Assembly: GCA_036562385.1 (NCBI GenBank)
Contig: DATCKG010000112.1
Span: 1-64,000 of the forward strand
DNA length: 64,000 nucleotides
Source of the DNA: DATCKG01 sp036562385
GTDB lineage: Bacteria; Bacillota; Sulfobacillia; Symbiobacteriales; Symbiobacteriaceae
Direction: 5' to 3'
In this document: positions 51,908-61,424 of the stretch, one piece after another
Layout of the letters: each line of letters starts with the position of its first letter
How positions within the stretch are numbered: the first letter of the stretch is position 1
Translations under genes and position numbers: made by a program
The notes under the pieces: model-generated
The model's database searches: none
What the model saw: only the letters and a program-made list of their open reading frames with translations
Told to the model about the DNA's origin: nothing

Positions 51908-54109
51908 CTACTGCGCCTGTGCGTCACCTGACGGCTCATTCGGCGGGCAGTATCGGCCGAACCACCGCAGGATTCGGTGGAAGCGGTCCACCCGGACGGC
52001 CGGGGGACCCTGCCGGGTCAGGTCGTGGTTGGAGCGGGGATGGCGCACAAACTCCACCGGCGCCTTCCCGTAGTATTTGATGGCCATGTAAAACTGCTCC
52101 GCCTGTTCGATGGGACACCGGTAGTCGAACTCCGAATGCATGATGGAGATGGGCGTCCGCACGTTCTGCACGTAGGCCAGCGGCGAGATCTTCCAGAGGG
52201 CCGCCACGCCCTCGGGGGACCAGGGATCCGCCACCTTGTGCTGCCAGATGTTGAAGAAGGGGCCGAAGTCCGGCGTGCCGCTGAAGGACACCCAGTTGCT
52301 GATGGACCGGTGCGTGATGGCCGCCGCAAACCGGTCGGTCTGGGTGACGATCCAGTTGGTCATGAAGCCGCCATAGGAGCCGCCGGTGACGGCGAGGCGC
52401 TTGGGGTCGACCCAGCCGAAGGTGAGGGCGTAGTCCACCGCGTCCATCAGGTCGTTGTAATCCCGGCCGCCGTAGTCCCCTCGGACGGCGTCGACAAACT
52501 GCTGCCCGTAGCCGGTGGAGCCCCGGGGATTGATGAACAGCACGCCGTAGCCGGCCGCAGCCAGCAGGTGGAATTCCTGGAGAAAGGCGTGGCCATAGCA
52601 AGTGGCGGGCCCGCCGTGGATCTCCAGCACCAGGGGATACTGCTTGCCCGGCTCGAAATCCACCGGCTTCATCACCCAGCCGTGCAGGTCCCACCCGTCC
52701 CGGGCCTTGAAGTGCAGTTCCTCCACCTCCGGCAGGGCCAGTTCCGCGAAGAGGGCGCCGTTCACGTCCGTCAGGCGGGTCTCCGTAAGGGTCCGGCAGT
52801 CCATTACCCAGACGTCGCCGATTGTGTGCATGTTGCCGGCGGTAAACGCCATCCGCTCGCCGCTGCGATCGAAGCTGTACCCGTAGATCTCCCGAGGGCC
52901 GCCGGCCACCAATTGCGGACGACCGCCGTCGACGGGGAAGCCGTACACCGAGCAGGCGCCCCGCTCCGTGACGGGCACGTAGATCACGCTGCCGTCCGGC
53001 GCCCAGGTCAGTTCCACCATCCGCCCGCCTGGGCGGACGTCGGCGTTGACGGTGCGGCCGATGGACAGATCCCAGTTGTCCAGCACCTTTGGCTCGCCCC
53101 CTTCCACGGGGAAGAGCCAGATCCGAAACTGGGTCACCGTCATGTATTCATTCAGATGGCCCAGAACCGCCAGGGTGTTGCCGTCCGGGGAGAAGGCGGA
53201 GGCCACGAACATGCCCTGCGAGCCTGTCAGGCACCGCGGGGCAAAGGCCGCCTCCGCCTCCCGGGCCGCGGCGGCCAAACGGTCTGCCAGTTCCCGGGCT
53301 GCCTCGCCGGAAGGAGGCTCCTCCCCCGGGGGCACCGGCGCCGGCGTGGCCCGGGCAGCCGGGTGATCAGGCCCGGGCACCGGCGTGATGAAGACGTCCT
53401 GCTTGTAAGCGTGCTCATCCTCGCTGCGCCAGGCCACAAAGGACAGCAGCCGTCCGTCAGGGGACCACTGGGGATCCTCGTGGTCATAAAAGCCCCAGGT
53501 GACCTGGATGGGCGCCGGCATGGGAGCACCGGGCTCGGGCACGTCCACCACCCAGATCTGGTTCCGCCGCTCCGGCAAGATGCCCGCGGCGTCGGAGCGC
53601 CAGATCATGCGGGTAAAGACCCGGGCCTCGTCCGCGGCTTTCCGCTCCTCCACCTTCTTTTCATCCTCCGTCCTGGGCCGGGTGAGCAGTTCGCGGCGGT
53701 CCTCCGGTCCCACCGGCGAAAGAAACGCGATGCGCCGGCCGTCAGGGGACCAGACGGGGTGGGAGGCACCGTGCCGCATGGCAGTAAGCTGCCGGGCCTC
53801 GCCGCCATAGCGGTCGATCAGCCAGATCTGCGGCGTGCCGCTGCGGTCCGAGACGAAGGCCAGGGTCCGCCCGTCGGGAGACCAGCGGGGCGATGCATCC
53901 GTCTTTTCGCTGCGGGTAAACGGGATGGGACTGCCGCCGGATGCCGGGACCAGCCAGATCGCGGACCGGGGCTCCTTGCTCTTCGGATCCACATGGGTCC
54001 GGACGAAGGCGACCACCTCGCCGTCGGGGCTGATCTGGGGATCGCCCACGGTCACGAAGCGGTAGAGGTCTTCGGGCCTCATCTTCCGGTGACGATGCTT
54101 CTCAGCCAT
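51908..54109 (-). CDS. S9 family peptidase (acylaminoacyl-peptidase-like)
   Basis: This 733-residue serine peptidase has an N-terminal beta-propeller (about 1-440) made of repeats such as SPDGRTLAFVSDRSG and SPDGRRIAFLSP. Its alpha/beta-hydrolase domain has the nucleophile in TGGSYGGFMTNW near residue 575, the acid in SEFDYRCPIEQ, and the histidine in HPRSNHDL. No signal peptide is present, so it probably acts on peptides in the cytoplasm. ATG start at 54109. It is a single gene, convergent with the P1B ATPase. Confidence 0.9.
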   Translation of the reverse strand: MAEKHRHRKMRPEDLYRFVTVGDPQISPDGEVVAFVRTHVDPKSKEPRSAIWLVPASGGSPIPFTRSEKTDASPRWSPDGRTLAFVSDRSGTPQIWLIDRYGGEARQLTAMRHGASHPVWSPDGRRIAFLSPVGPEDRRELLTRPRTEDEKKVEERKAADEARVFTRMIWRSDAAGILPERRNQIWVVDVPEPGAPMPAPIQVTWGFYDHEDPQWSPDGRLLSFVAWRSEDEHAYKQDVFITPVPGPDHPAARATPAPVPPGEEPPSGEAARELADRLAAAAREAEAAFAPRCLTGSQGMFVASAFSPDGNTLAVLGHLNEYMTVTQFRIWLFPVEGGEPKVLDNWDLSIGRTVNADVRPGGRMVELTWAPDGSVIYVPVTERGACSVYGFPVDGGRPQLVAGGPREIYGYSFDRSGERMAFTAGNMHTIGDVWVMDCRTLTETRLTDVNGALFAELALPEVEELHFKARDGWDLHGWVMKPVDFEPGKQYPLVLEIHGGPATCYGHAFLQEFHLLAAAGYGVLFINPRGSTGYGQQFVDAVRGDYGGRDYNDLMDAVDYALTFGWVDPKRLAVTGGSYGGFMTNWIVTQTDRFAAAITHRSISNWVSFSGTPDFGPFFNIWQHKVADPWSPEGVAALWKISPLAYVQNVRTPISIMHSEFDYRCPIEQAEQFYMAIKYYGKAPVEFVRHPRSNHDLTRQGPPAVRVDRFHRILRWFGRYCPPNEPSGDAQAQ

Positions 54110-54229
54110 GGAAAGCCTCCCTGTGCAAAAAAGTCGGCATGCATGTGTTTCTTAAACAAGAAACCATCTCCCTGCCGCGGCGCACCGATTTCGCCACCGG
54201 TCGCCGGGCAGCGGCCGGAACCCTGTGAA

Positions 54230-54260
54230 GAAACGGGGACGCCTCATCCAGGCGTCCCCG
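54230..54260 (-). terminator. Terminator of the second sugar ABC operon
   Basis: CGGGGACGCCT (54234-54244) pairs with AGGCGTCCCCG (54250-54260). On the minus strand it is followed by TTTCTTC. It lies just after the last permease gene. Confidence 0.85.
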
Positions 54261-54276
54261 TGTTGCTTCTTGCCTG

Positions 54277-55158
54277 TTACCCCTTGAGGGCACCGGACAT
54301 GAGCCCGCGGACGTAGAAGCGCCCGAGGAAGATGTAGACCAGCAGGGTTGGCAACGCCGCCAGCAGGGCCGCGGCCATCTGGACGTTCCACTGAACGATC
54401 TGGCTGCCCGACAGGTTCTGCAGCGCCACCATCACCGGCTGCTGCGTGGAGTGGGTGATGGAGACCGCGAAGAGGAACTCGTTCCAGATGGAGGTAAACT
54501 GCCAGATCCCCACCACCACGAAACCGGGCAAGGAAAGAGGCAGCGCAATGCGGGTGTAGATCCCCATGATGCCCGCGCCGTCAATGCGGGCCGCCTCGAT
54601 GACTGACTCCGGAATGGCGGCGTAAAAGTTCCGGAACATCAGCGTGGTGATGGGGATGCCGTAGATGACGTGGACCAGGATCAGTCCCGGGATGGTATTG
54701 TACAGGCCGATGGCCTGCAGGAAGTTGATCAGCGGAATCAGGATGGACTGATAGGGAACGAACATGCCGAACAGCAAGAAGGTAAAGAGCATGTCCGCGC
54801 CCCGGAAGCGCCACTTGGCCAGAATGTACCCGTTCAGGGAGCCCACGAAGGAGGAAATGATGGTGGCCGGCACCACCAAGTAGATGGTGTTGGCCAGGTG
54901 CGGCCCCAGCTTCTGCAGGGCTGTCTGGTAGCTGGCGAAGCTCAGGTGCCGGGGAAGCTGCCACATCTGCTCCAGGGTGACCTCGCTGGGCAGCTTGAGG
55001 CTGGTGACCACCATGACGTAGACGGGCATCAGGAAAAAGGCGCTCAGCAGGATCATTGCAACATAAAGGAGCGCCGTGGTCAGGCGGGAACGGGAGGGCG
55101 TAACCTTGCTCTTGTCCACCCTCGCACCGGGGCGGATGACATCAGGTAACGTCAACAT
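54277..55158 (-). CDS. Sugar ABC transporter permease (MalG/CUT1 type)
   Basis: This is a 293-residue permease with six spans. The EAA loop reads PESVIEAARIDGAGIMGIYTRIALPL near residue 200, standard for CUT1 importers. It starts inside the end of the partner permease gene (17-nt overlap), so the two are translationally coupled. No ATPase gene follows; the terminator does. The ATPase may be the MalK-type protein encoded at 10013-11095 or another shared subunit. Confidence 0.9.
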   Translation of the reverse strand: MLTLPDVIRPGARVDKSKVTPSRSRLTTALLYVAMILLSAFFLMPVYVMVVTSLKLPSEVTLEQMWQLPRHLSFASYQTALQKLGPHLANTIYLVVPATIISSFVGSLNGYILAKWRFRGADMLFTFLLFGMFVPYQSILIPLINFLQAIGLYNTIPGLILVHVIYGIPITTLMFRNFYAAIPESVIEAARIDGAGIMGIYTRIALPLSLPGFVVVGIWQFTSIWNEFLFAVSITHSTQQPVMVALQNLSGSQIVQWNVQMAAALLAALPTLLVYIFLGRFYVRGLMSGALKG

Positions 55159-56089
55159 CGAACAGATCCCTCCGTCCTCTCGAGAGCAGGTACGGCACCG
55201 TCACGATGGCGGACAGCACCAGCATCACCACAGCGATGGCCGCACCGTTGGCGAAGAAGTTCCCGCGGAAGGTGGTCTCGAACATGTAGACGCCCGGCAC
55301 GTCGGTCACGTAGGCGGCGCCCGGACCGGTCATGGCGTAGACCAGGTCGAACGTCTTCAGGGAGACGTGGATCAGCATGATGACGATGCTGACCGTCATC
55401 GGTCTCAGCAGCGGCAGGGTGATCAGCCGGAACACCTGCCACGAGCTGGCCCCGTCCACCCGGGCGGCCTCCTTGACCTCTTCGGGAATCCCCTGCAGTC
55501 CGGCGAGGTAGGTGGCCATGGCGTATCCGGACATCTGCCAGACCGCCGCCAGCACCACCGCCAGGATGGCGACCGGCAGGCCGAAGGTGATCTTTCCCAC
55601 TTGCCAGGCAGGAACGATCCGGGTGCTGACAAACCAGAGCGGCGGATTATCAACCCCCAGCGCCTTCAGCAGCAGGTTGATGCCGGTGGAGGGGTTGAGG
55701 ATCCACTGCCAGACCACGCCGGTGACGACGAAAGAGAGGGACATGGGGAACAGGAAAACGTTGCGGAAAAAGGCACTGCCCTTCAGCCGCTGATCCACCA
55801 GCACGGCCATGGCCAGGCCGAAGAAAAGGCACAGACCGATGAACAGGACGGAAAAGAAGAGGGTGTTCCGCAGGTCGGACTGGAAGCGGTAATCCTGAAA
55901 GAGAAAAATGTAGTTCTTGAGCCCTGCAAAGCTGAGATCCGGGACGAAGGTATTCCAATTGCTCATGGAAACATAAACGGTCCAACCGATGAAGCCATAC
56001 ACAAATACCGCGATGGCCAGCACCGATGGCAGGATCAACAAAATGGGCGCGACCCTGCTCCAACTCAGCCGCGTCAAGGCCGGCGTCAC
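55142..56089 (-). CDS. Sugar ABC transporter permease (MalF/CUT1 type)
   Basis: This is a 315-residue permease with about six spans and the EAA motif EVKEAARVDGASSWQVFRLITLPLL near residue 225. It follows the binding-protein gene after a stem-loop and overlaps the next permease gene by 17 nt. It pairs with that protein to import the sugar recognised by the binding protein. Confidence 0.9.
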   Translation of the reverse strand: MTPALTRLSWSRVAPILLILPSVLAIAVFVYGFIGWTVYVSMSNWNTFVPDLSFAGLKNYIFLFQDYRFQSDLRNTLFFSVLFIGLCLFFGLAMAVLVDQRLKGSAFFRNVFLFPMSLSFVVTGVVWQWILNPSTGINLLLKALGVDNPPLWFVSTRIVPAWQVGKITFGLPVAILAVVLAAVWQMSGYAMATYLAGLQGIPEEVKEAARVDGASSWQVFRLITLPLLRPMTVSIVIMLIHVSLKTFDLVYAMTGPGAAYVTDVPGVYMFETTFRGNFFANGAAIAVVMLVLSAIVTVPYLLSRGRRDLFDVDVT

Positions 56090-56110
56090 CTCCTGATTAG
56101 GGGAAAGGAA

Positions 56111-56139
56111 AGGGGCCAGTCCCAGCGGTACCGGCCCCT
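56111..56139 (-). terminator. Intercistronic stem-loop after the second sugar-binding-protein gene
   Basis: AGGGGCCAGT (56111-56120) pairs with ACCGGCCCCT (56130-56139) with one wobble pair. On the minus strand it is followed by TTCCTTTCC. It probably causes partial termination, leaving more binding-protein than permease mRNA. Confidence 0.65.
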
Positions 56140-56166
56140 ACCCTCTCACCAGAGCGTTCCACGCAC

Positions 56167-57459
56167 CTACTTCAGTTCCGCAGAAGCTTCCACGAGGCCC
56201 TTGATCGCCTCGTCCACGTCACCCTTGGTGACGAAGACGTTGATCACCTGGTTCATCTTGTCCACGAAGCCAGGCGAAGCGGCAGAGCCGTGGGCGATGG
56301 ACGGGGTGAGCGCCTTGGTCTTGAAGTCCTGCATGGCGGCCTTGCTGTAGTCGTCATACTTGCTGGTGTCTGCATCGACCCGGGCCGGGATGGAACCCTT
56401 CAGCGGGTTGAACACATCCTGACCTTCCCGGGAACCCAGGAGCTTCAGCCACTCGATGGTGGCCTCCCGGTTCTTGATGCCCTTGGGCAGGCCAAAGGTA
56501 TCGGAGATGACCATGAAGCAGTTCTCGGTCTGCGGGACGGGCACCCAGCCCCAGTCCTCGTTCAGCTTCAGCTTCAGGTCCGTGGTGAAATAGCCCTTGG
56601 CCCAGTCGCCCATGACGTTCATGGCTGCCTTGCCGGTGGCCACCAGCTGAGCGGCATCCTGCCAGTTGCGGGCGGCGTGGTCATCGTTGACGTACTGCAG
56701 CATCCGCTTGAAGATCTCCAGGGCTTCCCGGACGCCGGGATCGTCCCACTTCTTCTTCCCGGTGAACAGATCCTTATATCCGTCCGGTCCGAGGACGCCG
56801 AGCAGGATGTTCTCGAAGAGGTGGGTGGCGGTCCAGGGCTCCTTGTCACCCAAGGCCAGCGGGGTGATGCCCTTGGCCTTCAGGGCCTCGGCCACCTGGA
56901 AGAATTCGTCGAAGGTCTTGGGCGGGTTCAGGTTGTTCTCGGCAAACAACTTATAGTTGTAGAACAACACGTTCCCCCGGTGGATGTTGACGGGCACAGA
57001 GTAGATCTGGCCGTCCTTGCTGAGCATGTCGATCAGGTCCTTGGGGAACTTGTCCATCCAGCCCTCGGACTCGTACAGATCGTTGAGCGGTTCCATCTTG
57101 CCCGCTGCGACCCAGGTGTCCAGCAGTTCATGGCCGGCGTGGACCTGGAACGTATCAGGCGGGTCGCCTGCCTGCATCCGGCTGGCCAGTACGGCCTTCG
57201 CGTTGGTACCGGCGCCACCGGCCACCGCGGCGTTGTTGACGCTGATGTCCGGATGCTTCTCCTTAAACAGCTCGATCAGCCCTTCCAGGCCGGCCGCCTC
57301 GCCTGCACCTGTCCACCAGCTGAAGATTTCGATCTCCTTGGCCTTCTGACCCGTGGGTTCTTCGGTTCCGGACGGCGCTTTGGAGCCGCCACAACCTGTC
57401 GCGGCCAGCAAAACGCCGCAGAGGACTGCGACCAGAATGCGTTTGCCGGCAACCTTCAT
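56167..57459 (-). CDS. Sugar ABC transporter substrate-binding lipoprotein
   Basis: This is a 430-residue family 1 binding protein with a lipobox (AATGC, Cys near residue 23). It shows the typical pattern IEIFSWWTGAGEAAGLEGLIELFKEKHP near residue 43, SVPVNIHRGNVLFYNYKLF, and GKAAMNVMGDWAKGYF in which aromatic residues likely line the sugar site. It is the first gene of the transporter operon and is encoded directly downstream of a XylF-type protein and a sensor system. The ligand is unknown; the resemblance is to CUT1 xylose/oligosaccharide binding proteins. Confidence 0.88.
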   Translation of the reverse strand: MKVAGKRILVAVLCGVLLAATGCGGSKAPSGTEEPTGQKAKEIEIFSWWTGAGEAAGLEGLIELFKEKHPDISVNNAAVAGGAGTNAKAVLASRMQAGDPPDTFQVHAGHELLDTWVAAGKMEPLNDLYESEGWMDKFPKDLIDMLSKDGQIYSVPVNIHRGNVLFYNYKLFAENNLNPPKTFDEFFQVAEALKAKGITPLALGDKEPWTATHLFENILLGVLGPDGYKDLFTGKKKWDDPGVREALEIFKRMLQYVNDDHAARNWQDAAQLVATGKAAMNVMGDWAKGYFTTDLKLKLNEDWGWVPVPQTENCFMVISDTFGLPKGIKNREATIEWLKLLGSREGQDVFNPLKGSIPARVDADTSKYDDYSKAAMQDFKTKALTPSIAHGSAASPGFVDKMNQVINVFVTKGDVDEAIKGLVEASAELK

Positions 57460-57611
57460 CGTTCAACCCCCCATGATGATCAGGTTACTTCGAGCGTAGC
57501 ATCGCCTTGTGAACAGTTCCATGCACATTCTTGTCAAGATGCCGGACAGGATTAGGGGCAAGATTCTCCTGATGGAGGACAAATTTATGCTACGCCGGAC
57601 GGGACCCTGAC

Positions 57612-58634
57612 CTACCGGAGGTTGTACAAATCCATCTCCCGGTGGTATCCATCCTTTACCACAGTCTCCAACAGATTCCCCGCCGACACCGAGACCGGCT
57701 CCAACAAAATGGTGGGAACCTCCTTCCGGCCGTTGAACACGGTGGTGGTGGCAAGCGGTTCCTGTCCCCGGGCCAGGGCCAGGGCGGCTTCAGCGGTCTG
57801 CGCGGCGAGCTCCCGGATTGGTTTGTAGACCGTCATGGCCTGAGTGCCCTGCAGGATACGGCGCACCGCTGCCAGGTCCGCGTCCTGGCCCGCCACCAGC
57901 ACTCCGTCCGCCTTGCCCCGGACCTGCAGGGCCTCGATGACCAGACCCGCCACCGTGTCGCTGGGTGCGATCACCGCGTCGATCCGACCGCCGGCTTCTG
58001 CCAGGGCCTGTTCGATCAGACGGTCCACTGCCGCCGGGCTCCGGTCGGTGAGCATCTCATCCAGCACCAGCCGGATGCTGCCCTGCTGGCGGTAGGGGTC
58101 CAACACCGCCATCACGCCCCGGCGGTGTAGCTGCGCATTGTGATCCTTCGGATCCCCGCCCAGGAAGACGTAGGCACCGGAGGACCGCTGCCGGACGAGG
58201 TACTCGGCCTGCAATCGCCCCACCTGCTCAGGGTCAAAGGCGACGTAAAAGTCCACGTCGGCATAGGGAATCATCCGGTCGTAGGCCACCACTTTCACGC
58301 CGGCGGCATGGGCTTTCTCCACCAGGGGGGCCAAGGCCGCCCCGCTGCAGGGCACAACGACCAGCACGTCCACGCCCCGGGCAAGCATATTCTCCGCCTG
58401 GGCGAGTTGGAGGTAGTCATCTCCCCCTGCCGCCTGGACGATGACATCAGCCCCCAGCGCCCGGGCCCTGGCCACCAGAAGGTCCCGGTCCCGCTGCCAC
58501 CGCTCTTCCTGGAGGCTGTCCAGGGAAACGCCGATCTGCACCCGCTTCTCGACGTGGTCGGGCGCCGCACCGGTGCGGGTGCATCCAGCCGCCACGATCA
58601 GCGCCATGACCAGGAAAGCCAGACACCTGCGCAT
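57612..58634 (-). CDS. XylF-type sugar-binding lipoprotein
   Basis: This 340-residue lipoprotein (lipobox VAAGC, Cys near residue 18) belongs to the periplasmic-binding-protein family of D-xylose-binding XylF. Motifs include KRVQIGVSLDSLQEERWQRDRD near residue 30, VVAYDRMIPYADVDFYVAFDPEQVGRLQAEYL near 120, and VLVAGQDADLAAVRRILQGTQAMTVYKP near 255, which is characteristic of XylF. It is encoded 20 nt after the response regulator and before the ABC transporter, without xylG/xylH. The ATG at 58634 follows GGGGAGG. Confidence 0.87.
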   Translation of the reverse strand: MRRCLAFLVMALIVAAGCTRTGAAPDHVEKRVQIGVSLDSLQEERWQRDRDLLVARARALGADVIVQAAGGDDYLQLAQAENMLARGVDVLVVVPCSGAALAPLVEKAHAAGVKVVAYDRMIPYADVDFYVAFDPEQVGRLQAEYLVRQRSSGAYVFLGGDPKDHNAQLHRRGVMAVLDPYRQQGSIRLVLDEMLTDRSPAAVDRLIEQALAEAGGRIDAVIAPSDTVAGLVIEALQVRGKADGVLVAGQDADLAAVRRILQGTQAMTVYKPIRELAAQTAEAALALARGQEPLATTTVFNGRKEVPTILLEPVSVSAGNLLETVVKDGYHREMDLYNLR

Positions 58635-58654
58635 CCTGCCTCCCCCCTGGCGGC

Positions 58655-59938
58655 TCAGGCCAAGCGATTGCGAAACTCGGTGGGGGTCTGCCCGGTCACC
58701 TTCTTGAACACCCGGCTGAAGTAGTTCGGGTCGTTGTAGCCCACCTGGTAACAGGCTTCCTTGATGCTGATGTTGGGGTCCGCCAGCAACCGCTTGGCTT
58801 CCTCCACCCGCACCCGAGTCAGGTAGTCCATCAGCGTCTCGCCGGTGACCCGGCTGAAGACCTTGCTGAAGTAGTACGGGGTAAGGCAGACCTCCCGGGC
58901 CACCTGCTCCAGGGCAACGTCCTCCCGGAAATGCTCCCGGATGTACTCCTTGCCCCGCTCCACGGCCCGCAGTACCGCCGGGGTGGGCCGCCATCCGTTG
59001 CCCTCCTGTCCCACCAGGTCGCCATAGTGGGTGACCCGGTGCGACAGACCCTCAAACCGGAAGGCGTTCAGGGCTTCCTTATACGAGCGGGGCGCCTCGC
59101 TGATGCCGGAGAAGTACCGGCCGATGCCCACCCGGAACCGGATGCCAGTCTTCCCTTTGACCAGATCCCGCAGCCGCTGGGCCAGGTCGCTGGACCAGAT
59201 CCGGGTCTCATACTCGTCCACGGGCGCGTTCAGTTCCACCATCAGGACCGTACGGCTGTCCTCCCACGCCCCCACGGCACAGGTGCACAGGGAATGGGCC
59301 AGGGAGCGGAGGTACAGGTAGGCCTGCCTGGGGTCTCCGGCTGCAGCCGCTTCGGCCTCCCGGGCTTCCTGACCCGGCTGCTCGGCGATGCCGGCCACCA
59401 TACAGAACCCGGCCTGAAACTTCAGGCCCAGCACCTGCAGCAGCGAGTTAATCTGGTCCTCCGGCGCCCCGGCGACCATGAGTTGGACCAACTGCGCTTC
59501 CGCCAAGGGGCGGAGCTGCTGGAGCTGCTCCTGCTGCTGCAGCTCCTGCTGGCGGCGCCCCCGGTGGGCAGCGATGTCGTCGGCCAGGCGTCGCAGCACC
59601 GCCAGCATCTCATCCCGTTTCACCGGCTTGAGGAGGTAATCCACCACCCCCAGCCGCAGGGCTTCCCGCGCGAAGTGGAAATAGTCGTAAGCCGAGACCA
59701 CCACGCACCGGGTATCGGGGCAGCGCTGGCGGATCTCCCGCAGGGCTTGCAGCCCCGAGAGCCCGGGCATTTCGATGTCCATGAAAACCACGTCCGGATG
59801 CAACTGTTCCGTGAGGGCGATGGCCTGGGCTCCGGTGCCGGCCTCACCCACCACCTGCGCCTCCGGCATGTTCCGCTGCACAAGGACCCGCAGGGCTTCC
59901 CGTTCGATGGGTTCATCATCAGCCACCAAGATCCGCAA
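58655..59938 (-). CDS. AraC-type response regulator (YesN-like)
   Basis: The protein has an N-terminal receiver domain with acidic pocket VADDEPIERE, the phospho-acceptor aspartate in DVVFMDIEMPG near residue 52 and the lysine in LLKPVKRDE. A middle linker of about 180 residues precedes the C-terminal AraC DNA-binding domain, with VALEQVAREVCLTPYYFSKVFSRVTG and GYNDPNYFSRVFKKVTGQTPTEFR. I prefer the TTG at 59938 because GGGGGTGA precedes it at 5 nt; a GTG three codons earlier is possible. It overlaps the kinase gene end. Likely target: the ABC sugar operon. Confidence 0.9.
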   Translation of the reverse strand: MRILVADDEPIEREALRVLVQRNMPEAQVVGEAGTGAQAIALTEQLHPDVVFMDIEMPGLSGLQALREIRQRCPDTRCVVVSAYDYFHFAREALRLGVVDYLLKPVKRDEMLAVLRRLADDIAAHRGRRQQELQQQEQLQQLRPLAEAQLVQLMVAGAPEDQINSLLQVLGLKFQAGFCMVAGIAEQPGQEAREAEAAAAGDPRQAYLYLRSLAHSLCTCAVGAWEDSRTVLMVELNAPVDEYETRIWSSDLAQRLRDLVKGKTGIRFRVGIGRYFSGISEAPRSYKEALNAFRFEGLSHRVTHYGDLVGQEGNGWRPTPAVLRAVERGKEYIREHFREDVALEQVAREVCLTPYYFSKVFSRVTGETLMDYLTRVRVEEAKRLLADPNISIKEACYQVGYNDPNYFSRVFKKVTGQTPTEFRNRLA

Positions 59939-61424
59939 CGGGCTCACCCCCTTCTCGATTTGCAGGCAGGTCCAGCGTCACCCGGGTCCCTCGCCCCACC
60001 TGGCTCTCCACCACCAGGGAAACGGGGCGGGACCAAAACATCTGCAGGCGCTCGCGCACGTTCTGCAGTCCCAGGCCGGTCGTATGGCCCCGGATGACCC
60101 CGGATGCGCCGGCGCCGGCGTTGAGCACCGCCAGCTTGTCCGGGGGAATGCCGACGCCGTCGTCCTCCACTTCCACCCGGACCGTGTCGCCCAGCGAGCG
60201 AACCCGGATGGTGACGGTGCCGCCCTCCTCCCGGTTGCCGATGCCGTGGATCACGGCGTTCTCCACCAGGGGCTGCAGCGTCATGCAGGGGACGTGAAGC
60301 CCCAGGGCGGAGTGATCGACCTCAAAGCGAAATGCAAACCGGCCGCGGAACCGCTCCGACTGAATGGTGGCGTAGCGCCGCACCTGCTCCACCTCTTCCG
60401 CCAGGGTCACGGGCTGATCCAGCTTGCCCAGGCTGTAGCGCATCAGGTCGGAGACGGTCTCCAGCAGGCTGCACGTCCGGTCGGCCCCCTCCAGCATAGC
60501 CATCTTGGCCACCATGTTCAGGGTATTGAAGAGGAAGTGAGGGTTTACCTGGGACTGCAGTGCCCGAAGCTCCGCCTCCCGGAGCAGGGTCTCCATCCGC
60601 AGCCGCTCCATCTCCTGCACCTGCAGCCGGCGCTCCAGCAGCACTTTCTCGTTCAGTTCCGCCATCCGCCTCCGCAGGCTGTCCTGCATCTGGTTGAAGG
60701 CCTGGCCCAGGACCTGCAGTTCCTCGGTGGACTGGATCTGAACAGGCGGGCCGTCAAGGTCGCCGGCGGAGATGCGCCCCGCCGCGGCAGCCAGCACCCG
60801 CAGCGGTTCGGCCACGTCCCGGGCGAACCACCAGGATAGGATCAGAGCCAGCGCCGTCACCGATAGAAGTACCAGAAAATTCAGGTTTTGGAGCGTCCAC
60901 TCCCGCCGCATCACCTGCGGGTAGACCTCCCGGTAGGCTTCCACCTCGGAAGCCAGTAACCGGTCGGCCACGTCCCGCAGGTACCCCGCGGTGAGGGAGG
61001 CTTCCCGGTCATGCTGGAAGTACCGCTCCAGATCGTTGCCCAAGAACGCGTAGGCGGCTGCTCCGGATTCGATCAAGAAGCTGTCCGCCACCGCGTCGAG
61101 GTCCGCCAGCAGGCGGGCTGAGGCCGGGCTGGCCGTGGCAGTGGGCAGTTCCTGGCGCAGCCGGTAGATGCGATCGCGAATCTGGTTCAATTCATTCAGG
61201 GTACGGTCAGGGGAGGGACCCGTGGCCAGCCTCCCCAGGACATCGGCCGCTTCACTGACGGCCTGGGTCAGTTCGGTCACCTTGACCAGATCGGTGAGCC
61301 GGTCCTGGTAGGTCCGGGCTGTGGCCCGGGCATGGGCCAGCGCCAGCAGCCCCGCCACAAAGAGGGAGGTCACCACCAGCAGGAAGGTCGCCATCAGACG
61401 GGCCTGGAGGGTGTTTCTCACCAC
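59919..61424 (-). CDS. Sensor histidine kinase (YesM/LytS-type, HisKA_7TM-free)
   Basis: This 501-residue kinase has two membrane spans (near residues 10-30 and 180-202) flanking an extracellular helical region, a HAMP domain (about 203-255), a coiled-coil, the His_kinase motif QVNPHFLFNTLNMV near residue 293 and an ATPase domain with N-box QPLVENAVIHG and G-box DDGVGIPP. This is the YesM family, which signals to YesN-like regulators. GTG start 7 nt inside the end of the binding-protein gene, so the proteins are co-produced. Confidence 0.92.
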   Translation of the reverse strand: MVRNTLQARLMATFLLVVTSLFVAGLLALAHARATARTYQDRLTDLVKVTELTQAVSEAADVLGRLATGPSPDRTLNELNQIRDRIYRLRQELPTATASPASARLLADLDAVADSFLIESGAAAYAFLGNDLERYFQHDREASLTAGYLRDVADRLLASEVEAYREVYPQVMRREWTLQNLNFLVLLSVTALALILSWWFARDVAEPLRVLAAAAGRISAGDLDGPPVQIQSTEELQVLGQAFNQMQDSLRRRMAELNEKVLLERRLQVQEMERLRMETLLREAELRALQSQVNPHFLFNTLNMVAKMAMLEGADRTCSLLETVSDLMRYSLGKLDQPVTLAEEVEQVRRYATIQSERFRGRFAFRFEVDHSALGLHVPCMTLQPLVENAVIHGIGNREEGGTVTIRVRSLGDTVRVEVEDDGVGIPPDKLAVLNAGAGASGVIRGHTTGLGLQNVRERLQMFWSRPVSLVVESQVGRGTRVTLDLPANREGGEPVADLGG